This document shows positions 16,203 to 24,732 of a stretch of DNA of 64,000 nt, piece by piece. The stretch spans positions 6,076,001 through 6,140,000 of the forward strand of contig NZ_CP150274.1 of the NCBI RefSeq assembly GCF_037977055.1, written 5' to 3'. Source of the stretch: Paenibacillus sp. FSL K6-1096. GTDB lineage: Bacteria; Bacillota; Bacilli; Paenibacillales; Paenibacillaceae. Each line of letters begins with the position of its first letter. The stretch's first letter is position 1. Below the pieces are notes generated by a model. It saw only the letters and a list, made by a program, of their open reading frames with translations. It was not told the DNA's origin and searched no databases. The position numbers were made by a program, and so were the translations under genes.

Positions 16203-16880
16203 ATGAACCATACTGAACTGATCGCAGCAGCAGAGCATTTCGCCAGAGAGCAATTAGGCGGGGATACAACCGGCCATGACTGGTATCATACAGACCGTGT
16301 GCGCAACATGGCTGCACTGATCGCCGGAAGCGAAGGAGCCAATACCGTAATCTGCACCGTCGCCGCGCTGCTGCATGATGTGGCTGACGAGAAGCTGAAC
16401 GCTTCCAAGGAAGCAGGACTGCTCAAGGTGCAGGTATGGCTGGAGGGACATCTGCCGGACGAAGCAGCACGCAGGCATATTATGGAGATCATTGAGACGA
16501 TGTCCTTCAGCGGCGGAGGAGGAGGGCCCATGTCAACGCTGGAAGGGCAGGTTGTCCAGGATGCCGACCGTCTGGATGCGCTGGGGGCCATCGGGATTGC
16601 CCGGACTATGGTCTTCTCGGGCGCCAAGGGGCGCCCGGTCTATGACCCAGAGATTGCTCCGCGTGACGAATCCCTGCAGAAGGAATACCGGGACTACAGC
16701 AAGGGGACGGCGGTCAATCATTTCTATGAGAAGCTGCTGAAGCTGAAGGAGCTGATGAACACCGCTTACGGCAGGCAGCTGGCGGAGGAGCGGCATCAGT
16801 TCATGCTGGATTTCCTGGAGCAGTTCTATAAGGAATGGAACCAGGGCGCAGCGCCATCCGGCAGCAGGCAACTGGACTAA
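16203..16880 (+). CDS. HD-domain phosphohydrolase
   Basis: This 225-residue cytoplasmic protein belongs to the HD superfamily of metal-dependent phosphohydrolases (YedJ/YpgQ-like size). The first metal-binding His is in HDWYHTDRVRNMA and the HD dyad is in AALLHDVADEKL. A further Asp sits in QDADRLDALGAIGIARTM. The likely substrate class is nucleotides or other phosphate esters, but this is not shown. AAAGGAG lies eight bases before ATG. The stop overlaps the stop codon of the convergent TetR gene. It is divergent from the hisS leader promoter. Confidence 0.88.
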   Translation: MNHTELIAAAEHFAREQLGGDTTGHDWYHTDRVRNMAALIAGSEGANTVICTVAALLHDVADEKLNASKEAGLLKVQVWLEGHLPDEAARRHIMEIIETMSFSGGGGGPMSTLEGQVVQDADRLDALGAIGIARTMVFSGAKGRPVYDPEIAPRDESLQKEYRDYSKGTAVNHFYEKLLKLKELMNTAYGRQLAEERHQFMLDFLEQFYKEWNQGAAPSGSRQLD

Positions 16881-17512
16881 TCAGCACTTAAATGCTCTAC
16901 CAGCATTCCCGCGAACCGGTCAGCAATCCGGGCTTCCAGCCCGGATTGCGGCTCTGCCGCGGGAACCAGGCTTATTTTCTGCAGCAGGGCGAGCATGGAG
17001 GTGAAGATGAACAGGGCCGTCTGCAGCGGCTCGGCATCCCGCTTTAATGATCCGTCTTCCGCTCCGGTCTCCAGGGCTTCGAGCAGAAAATGGCGTTCTT
17101 TGGCCCGGCCGATGTATTGTTCATATTGTTTCCTTAGCTCATGACTGGAATCATACGCTTCATAATGCAGATCGAACAGCAGAATAAACCGGATATAGCC
17201 CGGATGCTGCGCCCCATAGTCAATCCAGGCCTTCAGCATGGAGGCCAGCATCTCCTTACCGTTCATTCCGGCAGAAGGCGCGCTGCGCACGAATCCGGTC
17301 ATGCCCTCCAGAATATCAACCTGCACTTCAAACACCAGCTCGTCCATCGTCTGAAAATGCTTATAGAACGTTACCCGGCTTACTCCGGCAAGGACGCAGA
17401 TTTCTTTGATATTTACGGCGAGGAAGCTTTGCTTGGCGAACAGCTCTTTGGCCGCTGCAACAATCTCTTCCCGGTTCTTATTCCTCAGCTTCTTGTGCCA
17501 GTTGTCAGTCAT
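16877..17512 (-). CDS. TetR/AcrR-family transcriptional regulator
   Basis: This 211-residue repressor has an N-terminal helix-turn-helix (REEIVAAAKELFAKQSF, IKEICVLAGVSRVTFYKHF) typical of TetR proteins. The ligand-binding C-terminal domain is generic. It is the second gene of a two-gene unit. Its start overlaps the end of the upstream MFS transporter gene by eight bases, so both should be made together. A 40-bp palindrome before the transporter gene is the likely operator, giving autorepression released by a transported compound. Confidence 0.9.
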   Translation of the reverse strand: MTDNWHKKLRNKNREEIVAAAKELFAKQSFLAVNIKEICVLAGVSRVTFYKHFQTMDELVFEVQVDILEGMTGFVRSAPSAGMNGKEMLASMLKAWIDYGAQHPGYIRFILLFDLHYEAYDSSHELRKQYEQYIGRAKERHFLLEALETGAEDGSLKRDAEPLQTALFIFTSMLALLQKISLVPAAEPQSGLEARIADRFAGMLVEHLSAD

Positions 17513-18704
17513 GCAGAGCAGTTCCTTTCCGCTTATTGTTGGCCGTTCTGACAGTCAATACAAGGGCAAGGACCAGAATTACAGCCCCCAGAATATAAGG
17601 TGTGTTCAGCTGCCAGTCAAACAGCTGTCCCGCGATAACCGGCCCCAGGATGCTGCCGATACTGGTATAGGTTGTACTTAATCCGGCAGCATAGCCTTGG
17701 CGGTCACCGGCGGAGTTCGCGATCAGGGTGCTGACCGTAGGCCGCAAAAAGGCATTAAAGGCAAAGAACAACACCGAAACGGCCAGCAGATACGCCAGAT
17801 TCACCTTGGGGATCATAAGCAGCAGCGCCGCCGAGGCGATTACTAAGGAGAGGCGGACGAGCTTCATCTCACCCAGCCTGCGGATGAACCGGCCAAGCAG
17901 CCACACCTGCACAATAATGCCTGTAACGGCGCCTACCGTAATCAGGATGGAGATTTTGCCGGAATCAAAGCCGTATTTCTGCTCCACAAACAGCGCATAC
18001 ACCGTCTCATAATTCATCAACCCGAAGGTAATAATCAGCGTCAGGAGCAGATAGGGGAAATACAGCACCCGGAAGGAATCCACAATCATACGATGAATGG
18101 GCTCACGCTTGGCCGACTGCTGCACCGCCCGCTTCTCCTTCGGCAGGGTTTCCGGCATGAACAGGCTTAACAGCATGGCCACAAATCCAAGTCCCCCGGC
18201 AAAAAAATAAGGAATTCTAATCCCGAACTCCGCAATCAGTCCCCCCAGTCCCGGTCCCAGCACCATCCCCAGATTCATGGCGGCGCCCAAATAGCCCATG
18301 CCCTTGGCACGGGTCTCCGGCGTAGTGATGTCAGCAATATAAGCCATGTTAGACGGAACCATCAGACCTACGCCTATACCGCCGATGAATCTGGCCACAT
18401 ATAAGAGGGGCAGCGTGTGCCCTACAGCAAACAACAGATCCGAGATTACAGTTAAAAAAAGACCGGCAACCAGCAGCGGCTTGCGCCCCAGACGGTCCGA
18501 CAGCTGGCCGCCGATCGGCGAGAAGATAAACTGTGCCGCGCCGAAGGCGGCAATCAGATACCCTGCGGCCGTTCCGGCAGCATGGAATTGCTTGAGGTAC
18601 TCCGGCAGGATGGGAATGACCATGCCTTGGCCCAGCAGGGCAATGAATAAATTGAACATCAGAATAAACAGCGAAATTCTGGCAGACTTAGGCATGCCGT
18701 TCAT
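17505..18704 (-). CDS. MFS efflux transporter (multidrug/TetA-like)
   Basis: This integral membrane transporter has 399 residues and about twelve hydrophobic helices. The MFS motif A appears as GGQLSDRLGRKPLLVAG between helices 2 and 3, and the helix 5 region GLMVPSNMAYIADITTPETRAKGMG resembles the TetA/Bmr/NorA drug-proton antiporters. AGGAGG lies eight bases before ATG. The TetR gene is co-transcribed downstream. The substrate is unknown, and the pairing with TetR suggests inducible efflux of a small toxic molecule. Confidence 0.9.
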   Translation of the reverse strand: MNGMPKSARISLFILMFNLFIALLGQGMVIPILPEYLKQFHAAGTAAGYLIAAFGAAQFIFSPIGGQLSDRLGRKPLLVAGLFLTVISDLLFAVGHTLPLLYVARFIGGIGVGLMVPSNMAYIADITTPETRAKGMGYLGAAMNLGMVLGPGLGGLIAEFGIRIPYFFAGGLGFVAMLLSLFMPETLPKEKRAVQQSAKREPIHRMIVDSFRVLYFPYLLLTLIITFGLMNYETVYALFVEQKYGFDSGKISILITVGAVTGIIVQVWLLGRFIRRLGEMKLVRLSLVIASAALLLMIPKVNLAYLLAVSVLFFAFNAFLRPTVSTLIANSAGDRQGYAAGLSTTYTSIGSILGPVIAGQLFDWQLNTPYILGAVILVLALVLTVRTANNKRKGTALHD

Positions 18705-18720
18705 GGTTAGAGCCTCCTGA

Positions 18721-18760
18721 ATTGTTTACACGGTATAAAGAGTTATACGATGTAAACAAT
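18721..18760. promoter_or_regulatory. 40-bp near-perfect palindrome, likely TetR operator
   Basis: Two 18-base half-sites differ at only two positions and flank a 4-base centre. The outer arms are ATTGTTTACA and TGTAAACAAT. It starts 17 bases before the MFS start codon on the minus strand. It contains possible promoter elements (TTGTTT, 16 bases, TATACC), so bound repressor would block transcription. Confidence 0.8.
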
Positions 18761-18800
18761 CATACTTGATCAAAAGGCAGGCTGTAAAGGAATATTTACG

Positions 18801-18847
18801 CCAAACAACCTTCCAGGCAGACGGCAGGCCGCTGCACGGAAGGTTGT
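18801..18847 (-). terminator. Hairpin after the ABC exporter gene
   Basis: ACAACCTTCC pairs with GGAAGGTTGT (10 bp) around a 23-base GC-rich loop, followed on the minus strand by a weak TTTGG tail. It lies about 16 bases beyond the exporter stop codon. Confidence 0.55.
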
Positions 18848-18863
18848 GCTTATTGAGTATTAG

Positions 18864-20594
18864 TTAGTTATTATACTGCGCCTGATGCAGCCTGCTATAA
18901 GTACCTCCGGCGGCAATCAGCTCCTCATGCCGGCCCTCCTCGGCAATGCCGTCCTCATTAACGACGATGATCCGGTCGGCGTTCTTAATGGTGGTCAGGC
19001 GGTGGGCGATGACCAGCGTGGTTCGGCCCACGGAGAGGTCGGCCAGCGACTGCTGGATCGCCGCTTCAGTCTCGGTATCCAGCGCCGAGGTTGCCTCATC
19101 CAGAATCAGAATCGGCGGATTCTTCAGGAACATCCGGGCGATAGCCAGGCGCTGCTTCTGTCCGCCGGACAGCTTCACGCCGCGTTCGCCGATCACCGTA
19201 TCCATTCCGTCCGGCAGGCTGTTAATCAGCTCCTCCAGGTGGGCCTGGCGGGCGGCCTGCCAGATGTCCGCAAGCCCCGCATCCAGTCTGCCGTAGGCAA
19301 TATTCTCGCGGATAGTGCCGGAGAAGAGGAACACATCCTGCTGCACGATGCCAATCTGCTTGCGCAGCGCATTCAGCTTCATGTCGCGGATGTCGGTCCC
19401 GTCGATGGTGATCGAGCCGCCGGTCACATCGTAGAAGCGGGGGAGCAGGCTGCAGATGGTCGTTTTGCCGGCGCCGGATGGCCCGACGAAGGCGATGGTC
19501 TCTCCTGCGTTCACCAGCAGGCTAATATCCTTCAGCACCGGCCGGTCCGCTTCATAGCCGAAGCTGACCCGGTTGAAGCGGATATCGCCGTGCAGCGGAC
19601 CAGGGTCGACAGCATCCGGCTTGTCGGCAATATCCGGCTCGGTGTCAATAACCTCCAGATACCGTTTGAACCCGGCAATTCCCTTCGGATAACTCTCGAT
19701 GACCGCATTGATCTTCTCAATCGGCCGGAAGAAGACGTTGGAGAGCAGAATGAAGGCGACGAATTCCCCGATCTCCAGCTCTCCCTGAATGAAGAACCAT
19801 GCGCCGCAGATCATCACCACCACCGTAATCAGACGGGTCATCATGTAGCTGACCGAGAAGCTGCGGGCCATCAGCTTGTAGGCCATCAGCTTGGTCTCGC
19901 GGAACTTCTGGTTGTCCACAGCGAACAGCGATTTCTCGAATTCTTCATTGGCAAAAGACTGAACCACCCGGATACCGCCGACATTGTCCTCAATCCGGGC
20001 ATTGAAGTTCCCGACATTGCCGAATAAGCGGTGATAAGTATCTGTCATGCTGCGTCCGAAATAGATAATGACCCAGGCCATCACCGGCACAACGATGAAG
20101 GTAATCACAGCCAGCTTGAGATTGATATCGGCCATCAGCACGAAGGCGCCTACCAGCGTCATGACGGCAATGAACACATCCTCCGGGCCGTGGTGGGCAA
20201 CCTCGCCGATATCGTTCAGGTCATTGGTAATCCTGCCGAGCAGATGCCCGGTCTTGTTGTTGTCGAAGAAGCGGAAGCTCAGCTTCTGGATGTGATCGAA
20301 CATCTTTTTGCGCATATCGGTCTCGATATTGATCCCCAGCATATGGCCCCAGTAGGTGACAATATAGTTCATTGCCGTGTTCAGCGCATAGATTGCCAGC
20401 AAGGCAGCACAGGCAAGCACAATCAGCGACCAATTCTGTCCCGGCAGCAGGTCATCAATGAATTTATTGACAGCCACCGGAAAAGCAAGCTCCAGCAGAC
20501 CCGCACCCACCGCACAGGTGAAGTCGATCACAAACAGCGTCTTGTATGGACGGTAATACGAGAAAAAACGGCGCAGCATTGCATATTCACTCAT
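18864..20594 (-). CDS. ABC exporter, fused membrane and ATPase domains
   Basis: This 576-residue half-transporter works as a homodimer in the membrane. The N-terminal six-helix domain spans about residues 15-310. The nucleotide-binding domain has Walker A GPSGAGKTT, Q-loop region IGIVQQDVFLFSG, signature LSGGQKQRLAIAR, Walker B ILILDEATSALD and a switch His in VIAHRLTT. These are the features of MsbA/BmrA-type exporters. Fur-type sites flank its promoter, so it probably exports something related to iron shortage, such as a siderophore. No clear Shine-Dalgarno is seen before ATG at 20594, and the second Met (20579) is not better. Confidence 0.9.
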   Translation of the reverse strand: MSEYAMLRRFFSYYRPYKTLFVIDFTCAVGAGLLELAFPVAVNKFIDDLLPGQNWSLIVLACAALLAIYALNTAMNYIVTYWGHMLGINIETDMRKKMFDHIQKLSFRFFDNNKTGHLLGRITNDLNDIGEVAHHGPEDVFIAVMTLVGAFVLMADINLKLAVITFIVVPVMAWVIIYFGRSMTDTYHRLFGNVGNFNARIEDNVGGIRVVQSFANEEFEKSLFAVDNQKFRETKLMAYKLMARSFSVSYMMTRLITVVVMICGAWFFIQGELEIGEFVAFILLSNVFFRPIEKINAVIESYPKGIAGFKRYLEVIDTEPDIADKPDAVDPGPLHGDIRFNRVSFGYEADRPVLKDISLLVNAGETIAFVGPSGAGKTTICSLLPRFYDVTGGSITIDGTDIRDMKLNALRKQIGIVQQDVFLFSGTIRENIAYGRLDAGLADIWQAARQAHLEELINSLPDGMDTVIGERGVKLSGGQKQRLAIARMFLKNPPILILDEATSALDTETEAAIQQSLADLSVGRTTLVIAHRLTTIKNADRIIVVNEDGIAEEGRHEELIAAGGTYSRLHQAQYNN

Positions 20595-20621
20595 TTCTGT
20601 GTAGGGTTATGTATTTCTCAT

Positions 20622-20636
20622 TGAGATTGATTCTCA
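20622..20636 (-). promoter_or_regulatory. Fur-type box in the ABC exporter leader
   Basis: TGAGATTGATTCTCA is a 7-1-7 inverted repeat of the Bacillus Fur-box type (TGATAATNATTATCA). It lies between the exporter promoter and its start codon. Confidence 0.7.
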
Positions 20637-20654
20637 AATAGACCTATGCTTAGG

Positions 20655-20701
20655 ATACTAATGGGGCTGACGCGTTTTGTCAACGGAGAGAATGATTATA
20701 A
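20655..20701 (-). promoter_or_regulatory. ABC exporter promoter with an upstream Fur-like half-box
   Basis: On the minus strand TTGACA and TAGTAT are 17 bases apart (20683-20655). Just beyond, GAGAATGATTATA (about 20688-20700) matches most of a Fur box. Two operator-like sites bracketing a promoter suggest tight iron repression. Confidence 0.7.
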
Positions 20702-20762
20702 CGGCAAGCTCCGGGCTGGGCGGGTGCATAAGTTTGTATAAGATTTTGCCGGAGAAAGTGCA

Positions 20763-20821
20763 TTGTAAGCTGCTCATGACATGCTACTATTGTGTTTGAG
20801 ATCATCTGAGAATGATTATCA
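20763..20821 (+). promoter_or_regulatory. Promoter and Fur box of the siderophore-binding gene
   Basis: TTGTAA and TACTAT are 16 bases apart, followed by TGAGAATGATTATCA (20807-20821), a near-perfect 7-1-7 Fur box. The Fur box contains an ATG in frame with the gene, but the ribosome-binding site points to the later start. Confidence 0.75.
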
Positions 20822-20850
20822 ATGAAATTGGACACAGGAGTGAGAGAGAC

Positions 20851-21870
20851 ATGACAAATCGGGGCCGGAGATGGATCTGGACAACTGTACTTATCCTGGC
20901 TATGTCCGCTATGGCGGCTTGCGGGACGAATAATAATGAGGCTGGGGACGGCAAGCCCGTCCAGACAGGCAATGCGGCTGCGCCGGCAGCCAGCTCAGCT
21001 CCTGCGGAGACTGAAGAAGCGGCAGCTTCCGAAGGGGCAACCAGGAAGGTTGCCGGGGAATTTGGCGAGGTGGAGATTCCGGCGAACCCTAAGCGGGTAG
21101 CGGGAATCTATGTGGAGGATTACCTGAAGGCGCTCGGCGTCACCCCGGTGGTGCAGTGGTATCATCCCAGCTGGGGCAAGCAGGATTATCTGAATCTGGA
21201 TGTGCCTGAATACGATATCTCCGGAAGCATAGAAGCCCTGCTGGACAAAAACCCTGATCTGATTATCGCCGACGGCGGAGCGGATGAGGCGAGATACGAG
21301 CAATATTCCAAGGTTGCACCGACCTACCGCCTGCCGGAGTCCGTACTGCAGGATTCGAGATTGACCCTGACCGCCATCGCTGAAGCGCTGGGCATCCCTG
21401 ATAAGGCGAAGACCGTACTGGCGGACTACGACAAGAAGGTGGCGGACGGCAAAGCTGCGTTGCAGCAGGCGGTGGGCCAGGAGAAGGTGGCGGTGATCCG
21501 GCTGAATGCTGCGGACAAGACCTTTGCTCTTTTTGGAGTCAAAAACCGCTATACCGGCATGATCTACGATCAGTTCGGCCTGACACCTATCCCTATGGCA
21601 GCTGAGATGACGGATTATCAGTCGATTATTTCCGAAGAAGTGATCCCGGAGCTTGAAGCGGACCATATCATTATATTCCCCGATAATGGCGCCTGGGACA
21701 GTGAGGTCAACCAGGAAGCGGTCAAGCTGCTTGACGGGCCGCTCTGGAAGAACCTGCCTGCGGTGAAGAACGGCAACATCTACCGTATGGAGCGTTCCCA
21801 CTGGCAGTCGGGCGGGATTACAGCCAATCAGATGAAGCTGGATGATCTGCTTAAGGCCATGGTGAAATAA
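20851..21870 (+). CDS. Iron-siderophore ABC transporter substrate-binding lipoprotein
   Basis: This is an FhuD/FepB-type binding protein, 339 residues, anchored by a lipobox (AMAAC). The mature part begins with an Ala/Glu-rich linker and then PANPKRVAGIYVEDYLKALG, PDLIIADGG and a C-terminal lobe (DGPLWKNLPAVKNGNIYRM). ATG at 20851 is chosen because AGGAG lies ten bases upstream. The in-frame ATG at 20812 is inside the Fur box. No permease or ATPase is adjacent, so those must be elsewhere. The downstream AraC regulator carries a clearly related C-terminal domain. Confidence 0.92.
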   Translation: MTNRGRRWIWTTVLILAMSAMAACGTNNNEAGDGKPVQTGNAAAPAASSAPAETEEAAASEGATRKVAGEFGEVEIPANPKRVAGIYVEDYLKALGVTPVVQWYHPSWGKQDYLNLDVPEYDISGSIEALLDKNPDLIIADGGADEARYEQYSKVAPTYRLPESVLQDSRLTLTAIAEALGIPDKAKTVLADYDKKVADGKAALQQAVGQEKVAVIRLNAADKTFALFGVKNRYTGMIYDQFGLTPIPMAAEMTDYQSIISEEVIPELEADHIIIFPDNGAWDSEVNQEAVKLLDGPLWKNLPAVKNGNIYRMERSHWQSGGITANQMKLDDLLKAMVK

Positions 21871-21904
21871 TCCGCCGTCAGGCAGGGGTAAAATTATAAG
21901 CGGG

Positions 21905-21943
21905 AAGAAGGTCTATCGGTAAGGTTGATAGATCTTCTTTTTT
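21905..21943 (+). terminator. Terminator after the siderophore-binding gene
   Basis: AAGAAG-GTCTATC pairs with GATAGA-TCTTCT and runs into TTTTTTG. It separates the binding-protein gene from the regulator gene, which has its own Fur box. Confidence 0.8.
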
Positions 21944-21961
21944 GTTTTACACTTGAGTCTA

Positions 21962-21976
21962 TGATAATGATTCTCA
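21962..21976 (+). promoter_or_regulatory. Fur box before the Btr-like regulator
   Basis: TGATAATGATTCTCA is a 7-1-7 inverted repeat with one half matching the Fur consensus exactly. It lies 18 bases before the regulator start codon. Confidence 0.8.
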
Positions 21977-21994
21977 GTCAGGAGGAGCGGCAGT

Positions 21995-23605
21995 ATGACG
22001 GAACCGTTGCAGGAACACGCGAAGACAAGGCTGCTCCACAGCCTGATGAATATAGAAATGGTTACACATTCCCCGTCCGGGATGGATCAGACCGCAGTCT
22101 ATCAGGAGCATACCTTGATTGTTGTGACGGAGGGGCAGGGTTGGCTCAAGGCAGAGGACAGGCAATATCCTCTGGAGAGAGGGACCGGATTCCTGGCCGA
22201 GGCCGGATCGCTGAACCGGATTCAGGCCGGGGAGCAGGGGATCAGCTGGTACCGACTGGAGTTCAGCCTCATTCCGGCAGGGCGCGGCAAGCTTGGTACA
22301 GGGGACAAGGGACCGCAGGGGCTTGGTGAATATATGCTCCGCCTGGGTTATCTGGATTGCCGGCCGTTCTCGCAGTGTGCCTTGCTGCTGGATTCTATCT
22401 TTTACAGCTTCCGGCGTCCTGAGGATCTCGAATGGTTCGCGGCCCAGACCCGGTTCCAGGAGCTGATGCTGCTGATTATGCGGGCGAATGCTCCACACCT
22501 GAAGGCTAAGGATGACCGCGTGGCTGTGGAGGATTCGATCCGCTACATGGAAGAGCATTGCAGTGAACCGTTATCCGTCGATCAGCTGGCTGAGATTGCC
22601 GGGATCGGGCGGGCACGTTACACGCAGATCTTCAAAGATATAACCGGCCGGATGCCTCTGGAGCACTTGAACGGACTGCGTATTGAACGGGCCCAGCAGC
22701 AGCTTCTGCTGACCCGCGACCGGCTGCATGAGATTGCCCTGGCTGCGGGCTACAGCAATGAATATTACTTCAACCGCCGCTTCAAAAGAACGGTAGGCGT
22801 CACTCCCGGACAGTACCGGAGCCTCCATCAGGAGGGGGTCCGGGTCTTTGCCCCTTGTCTGGAGGATTATCTGCTGGCACTGGGCATCACTCCGGCTGTG
22901 CAGTATTGCCATGCCAAATGGGGCAAGCAAGAATACCTCGGGCTGGATCAGGTTCCGGCGTTCGATATCTCAAGCGGAGACTGGCAGGGTCTCTCCCGTT
23001 ATAAGCCGGAGCTGATTATGCTGGATGACGGCTTCCGGCGCTGGCAGCTGGGGGAATGCAGCCGGGTGGCCCCGCTGTTCCGGCTCCCGTTCCACCAGGA
23101 GGACTGGCGGGCAACGCTCCGCAGCGCAGCAGCCGTCTTCGGAAGAACGGCACAGGTGCAGGAGGTGATCGGCCAATATGAGGAGCAGGCCCGGCAGGCC
23201 AAGCGGCTGCTCAGCCGCAGCGTCCGCGGGCAGACCGCAGCGCTGCTGCGGATTTCGGCCTGCGGGGTGACCCTGTATGGCAGCGAGAATCTGGGCTATG
23301 TCTCGAATGTGCTGTATGACGATCTGGGGCTGGGGCGGCATCCTCTGGTCCGGCAGCTTACCCGCGGGCAGAAGCGTGTGAGCCTGAGTTCTGAAGAGCT
23401 GTCCGGCTTGACCGCAGATCATTTATTCATTACCTTCGACCGGCAGGAGGGCGAGGGGCGTGAGCTGCTGGATACACCGCTGTGGAGAAGCCTGCCTGCT
23501 GTACGCAACAACTGTGTGTACGAGGTGGATTTCATGGCCTGGATGAATTACGGTGTGCTGTCGCATCAGCGCAAGATCGCGGATGTGCTAAATGTGATGG
23601 CTTGA
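21995..23605 (+). CDS. AraC regulator fused to a siderophore-binding domain (Btr-like)
   Basis: This is a 536-residue regulator with three parts. An N-terminal cupin-like region (residues about 1-160) is followed by an AraC DNA-binding domain (LSVDQLAEIAGIGRARYTQI and IALAAGYSNEYYFNRRFKR) near 175-275. A C-terminal periplasmic-binding-protein-like domain begins at APCLEDYLLALGITP. That last domain lacks a signal peptide and should bind ferric siderophore in the cytoplasm, as in Bacillus Btr. It is paralogous to the neighbouring lipoprotein (LEDYLLALGITPAVQ against VEDYLKALGVTPVVQ). AGGAGG lies about nine bases before ATG. Confidence 0.92.
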   Translation: MTEPLQEHAKTRLLHSLMNIEMVTHSPSGMDQTAVYQEHTLIVVTEGQGWLKAEDRQYPLERGTGFLAEAGSLNRIQAGEQGISWYRLEFSLIPAGRGKLGTGDKGPQGLGEYMLRLGYLDCRPFSQCALLLDSIFYSFRRPEDLEWFAAQTRFQELMLLIMRANAPHLKAKDDRVAVEDSIRYMEEHCSEPLSVDQLAEIAGIGRARYTQIFKDITGRMPLEHLNGLRIERAQQQLLLTRDRLHEIALAAGYSNEYYFNRRFKRTVGVTPGQYRSLHQEGVRVFAPCLEDYLLALGITPAVQYCHAKWGKQEYLGLDQVPAFDISSGDWQGLSRYKPELIMLDDGFRRWQLGECSRVAPLFRLPFHQEDWRATLRSAAAVFGRTAQVQEVIGQYEEQARQAKRLLSRSVRGQTAALLRISACGVTLYGSENLGYVSNVLYDDLGLGRHPLVRQLTRGQKRVSLSSEELSGLTADHLFITFDRQEGEGRELLDTPLWRSLPAVRNNCVYEVDFMAWMNYGVLSHQRKIADVLNVMA

Positions 23606-23635
23606 AGCAGTATGTCAGCGCAGAATAAAAAAGAC

Positions 23636-23664
23636 TTGCAATTCTCCGCCAAAGAGAGTATATT
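23636..23664 (+). promoter_or_regulatory. Promoter of the tRNA-Leu gene
   Basis: TTGCAA and TATATT are 17 bases apart, ending about 38 bases before the mature tRNA sequence. Confidence 0.75.
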
Positions 23665-23701
23665 CTTAATTACGGTGATTGAATCACTGAATACATAATA
23701 T

Positions 23702-23785
23702 GCGGTCATGGCGGAATTGGCAGACGCGCTGGCTTCAGGTGCCAGTGGTAGCAATATCGTGGAGGTTCGAGTCCTCTTGACCGCA
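23702..23785 (+). tRNA. tRNA-Leu (anticodon CAG)
   Basis: The acceptor arms are GCGGTCA and TGACCGC. The D-arm region is followed by the anticodon stem CTGGC/GCCAG with loop TTCAGGT, giving anticodon CAG. A long variable arm (class II) precedes the T-arm GGAGG-TTCGAGT-CCTC. The 3' CCA is not encoded (TCC follows the discriminator A). It has its own promoter and a terminator directly downstream. Confidence 0.93.
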
Positions 23786-23799
23786 TCCGCATTACAAAC

Positions 23800-23843
23800 A
23801 GGCTTCGGATGACTGAATATAGTCATCGCGAAGCCTCTTTTTG
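23800..23843 (+). terminator. Terminator of the tRNA-Leu gene
   Basis: AGGCTTCG and GATGACT pair with AGTCATC and CGAAGCCT, followed by CTTTTTG. Confidence 0.85.
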
Positions 23844-23948
23844 TTTTTCTTTTGGTGTGTTAGAAATATGAGTTCCGCGCCGGAATGAACAGTTAGGCTA
23901 TAAGACACCGGCATCATTCACCCGTTGAATATTTTTTTACAGACACAC

Positions 23949-23975
23949 TGTAACCTTTCGGCGGGTTCAGACGAA
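23949..23975 (+). promoter_or_regulatory. ECF-type promoter before the sigma factor gene
   Basis: TGTAAC and CGAA are separated by 17 bases, the spacing and -35 class known for Bacillus SigX/SigM-like factors. It lies about 50 bases before the sigma factor start, which suggests that the factor drives its own gene. Confidence 0.6.
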
Positions 23976-24024
23976 TAAGCAGTGGAGGGCACAGCAGGAG
24001 AGGAGGCGGCAAGAGGCGGACAGT

Positions 24025-24732
24025 ATGGAATATAAGAATGCAGAGGCCCGGACGTCACAGTCAGGGAAGGCAGGACAAGCTCCGCCCGAGGAGGAGAATG
24101 CGGTGCTTCTCAAGTTCCGGGAGGGGAGCCTCGAGGCGTTTGAATGGCTGGTCCGGCACTACCGGGAGCCTGCGGTACGGTTTGCGTACCACTTAACGGG
24201 CGATTATTACACTGCCGAGGATCTGGCGCAGGACTGCTTCGCCTATCTGCTGGTGTACCCGGAGAAGTATGATTACCGGGCCTCCTTCAAAACGTATCTC
24301 TTCACCCTTGTGCGCAACAAAAGCATTGACTCCATCCGCAAGCGCGCAAGACAGCGGAGTATGCCGCTCGCAGAAGAGGGCGGCAGGCTGGCGGGAACGG
24401 ATATAGCAGATCTTGCGTCCGGCAAAACTGGCAGCATACATATACCGGATGAGGATAACCCTGAGCGGCTGGCCATTATCCGGGAGGAGGACCGGGAGTG
24501 GCGGAGAAGGCTGCTGCGGCTGAAGCCGGAGTACTGCCAGGCTATCTATCTGGTGGATCTGGCACAGCTGTCCTATGAGCAGGCGGCTGCGGTCATGGGC
24601 CGCGGGGCCATGAGCTTCAAGGTGCTGCTGCACCGGGCCCGCAAGAAGCTTAGACAAGTCTACGAGAAGGAGGAGTGGGATTGTGAAGTCCAAGGAGCAG
24701 AGGCACGAACAGGAGCAGCTATTTCTGGATGA
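24025..24732 (+). CDS. RNA polymerase sigma factor, ECF family
   Basis: This 235-residue sigma-70 factor has region 2 around FEWLVRHYREPAVRFAYHL and YTAEDLAQDCFAYLL, followed by YRASFKTYLFTLVRNKSID. Region 4 is near the end (YCQAIYLVDLAQLSYEQAAAVMG and FKVLLHRARKKLRQVYEKE). An insert of about 40 residues between the two regions is longer than in minimal ECF factors. The last 16 codons overlap the next gene, a small membrane protein that could act as its partner. A SigX-like promoter precedes it. The cognate signal is unknown. Confidence 0.9.
   Translation: MEYKNAEARTSQSGKAGQAPPEEENAVLLKFREGSLEAFEWLVRHYREPAVRFAYHLTGDYYTAEDLAQDCFAYLLVYPEKYDYRASFKTYLFTLVRNKSIDSIRKRARQRSMPLAEEGGRLAGTDIADLASGKTGSIHIPDEDNPERLAIIREEDREWRRRLLRLKPEYCQAIYLVDLAQLSYEQAAAVMGRGAMSFKVLLHRARKKLRQVYEKEEWDCEVQGAEARTGAAISG

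Noticed and set aside
20812..20850. Upstream ATG start for the siderophore-binding lipoprotein
   Set aside because: This ATG lies inside the Fur box and has no ribosome-binding site. ATG at 20851 has AGGAG.
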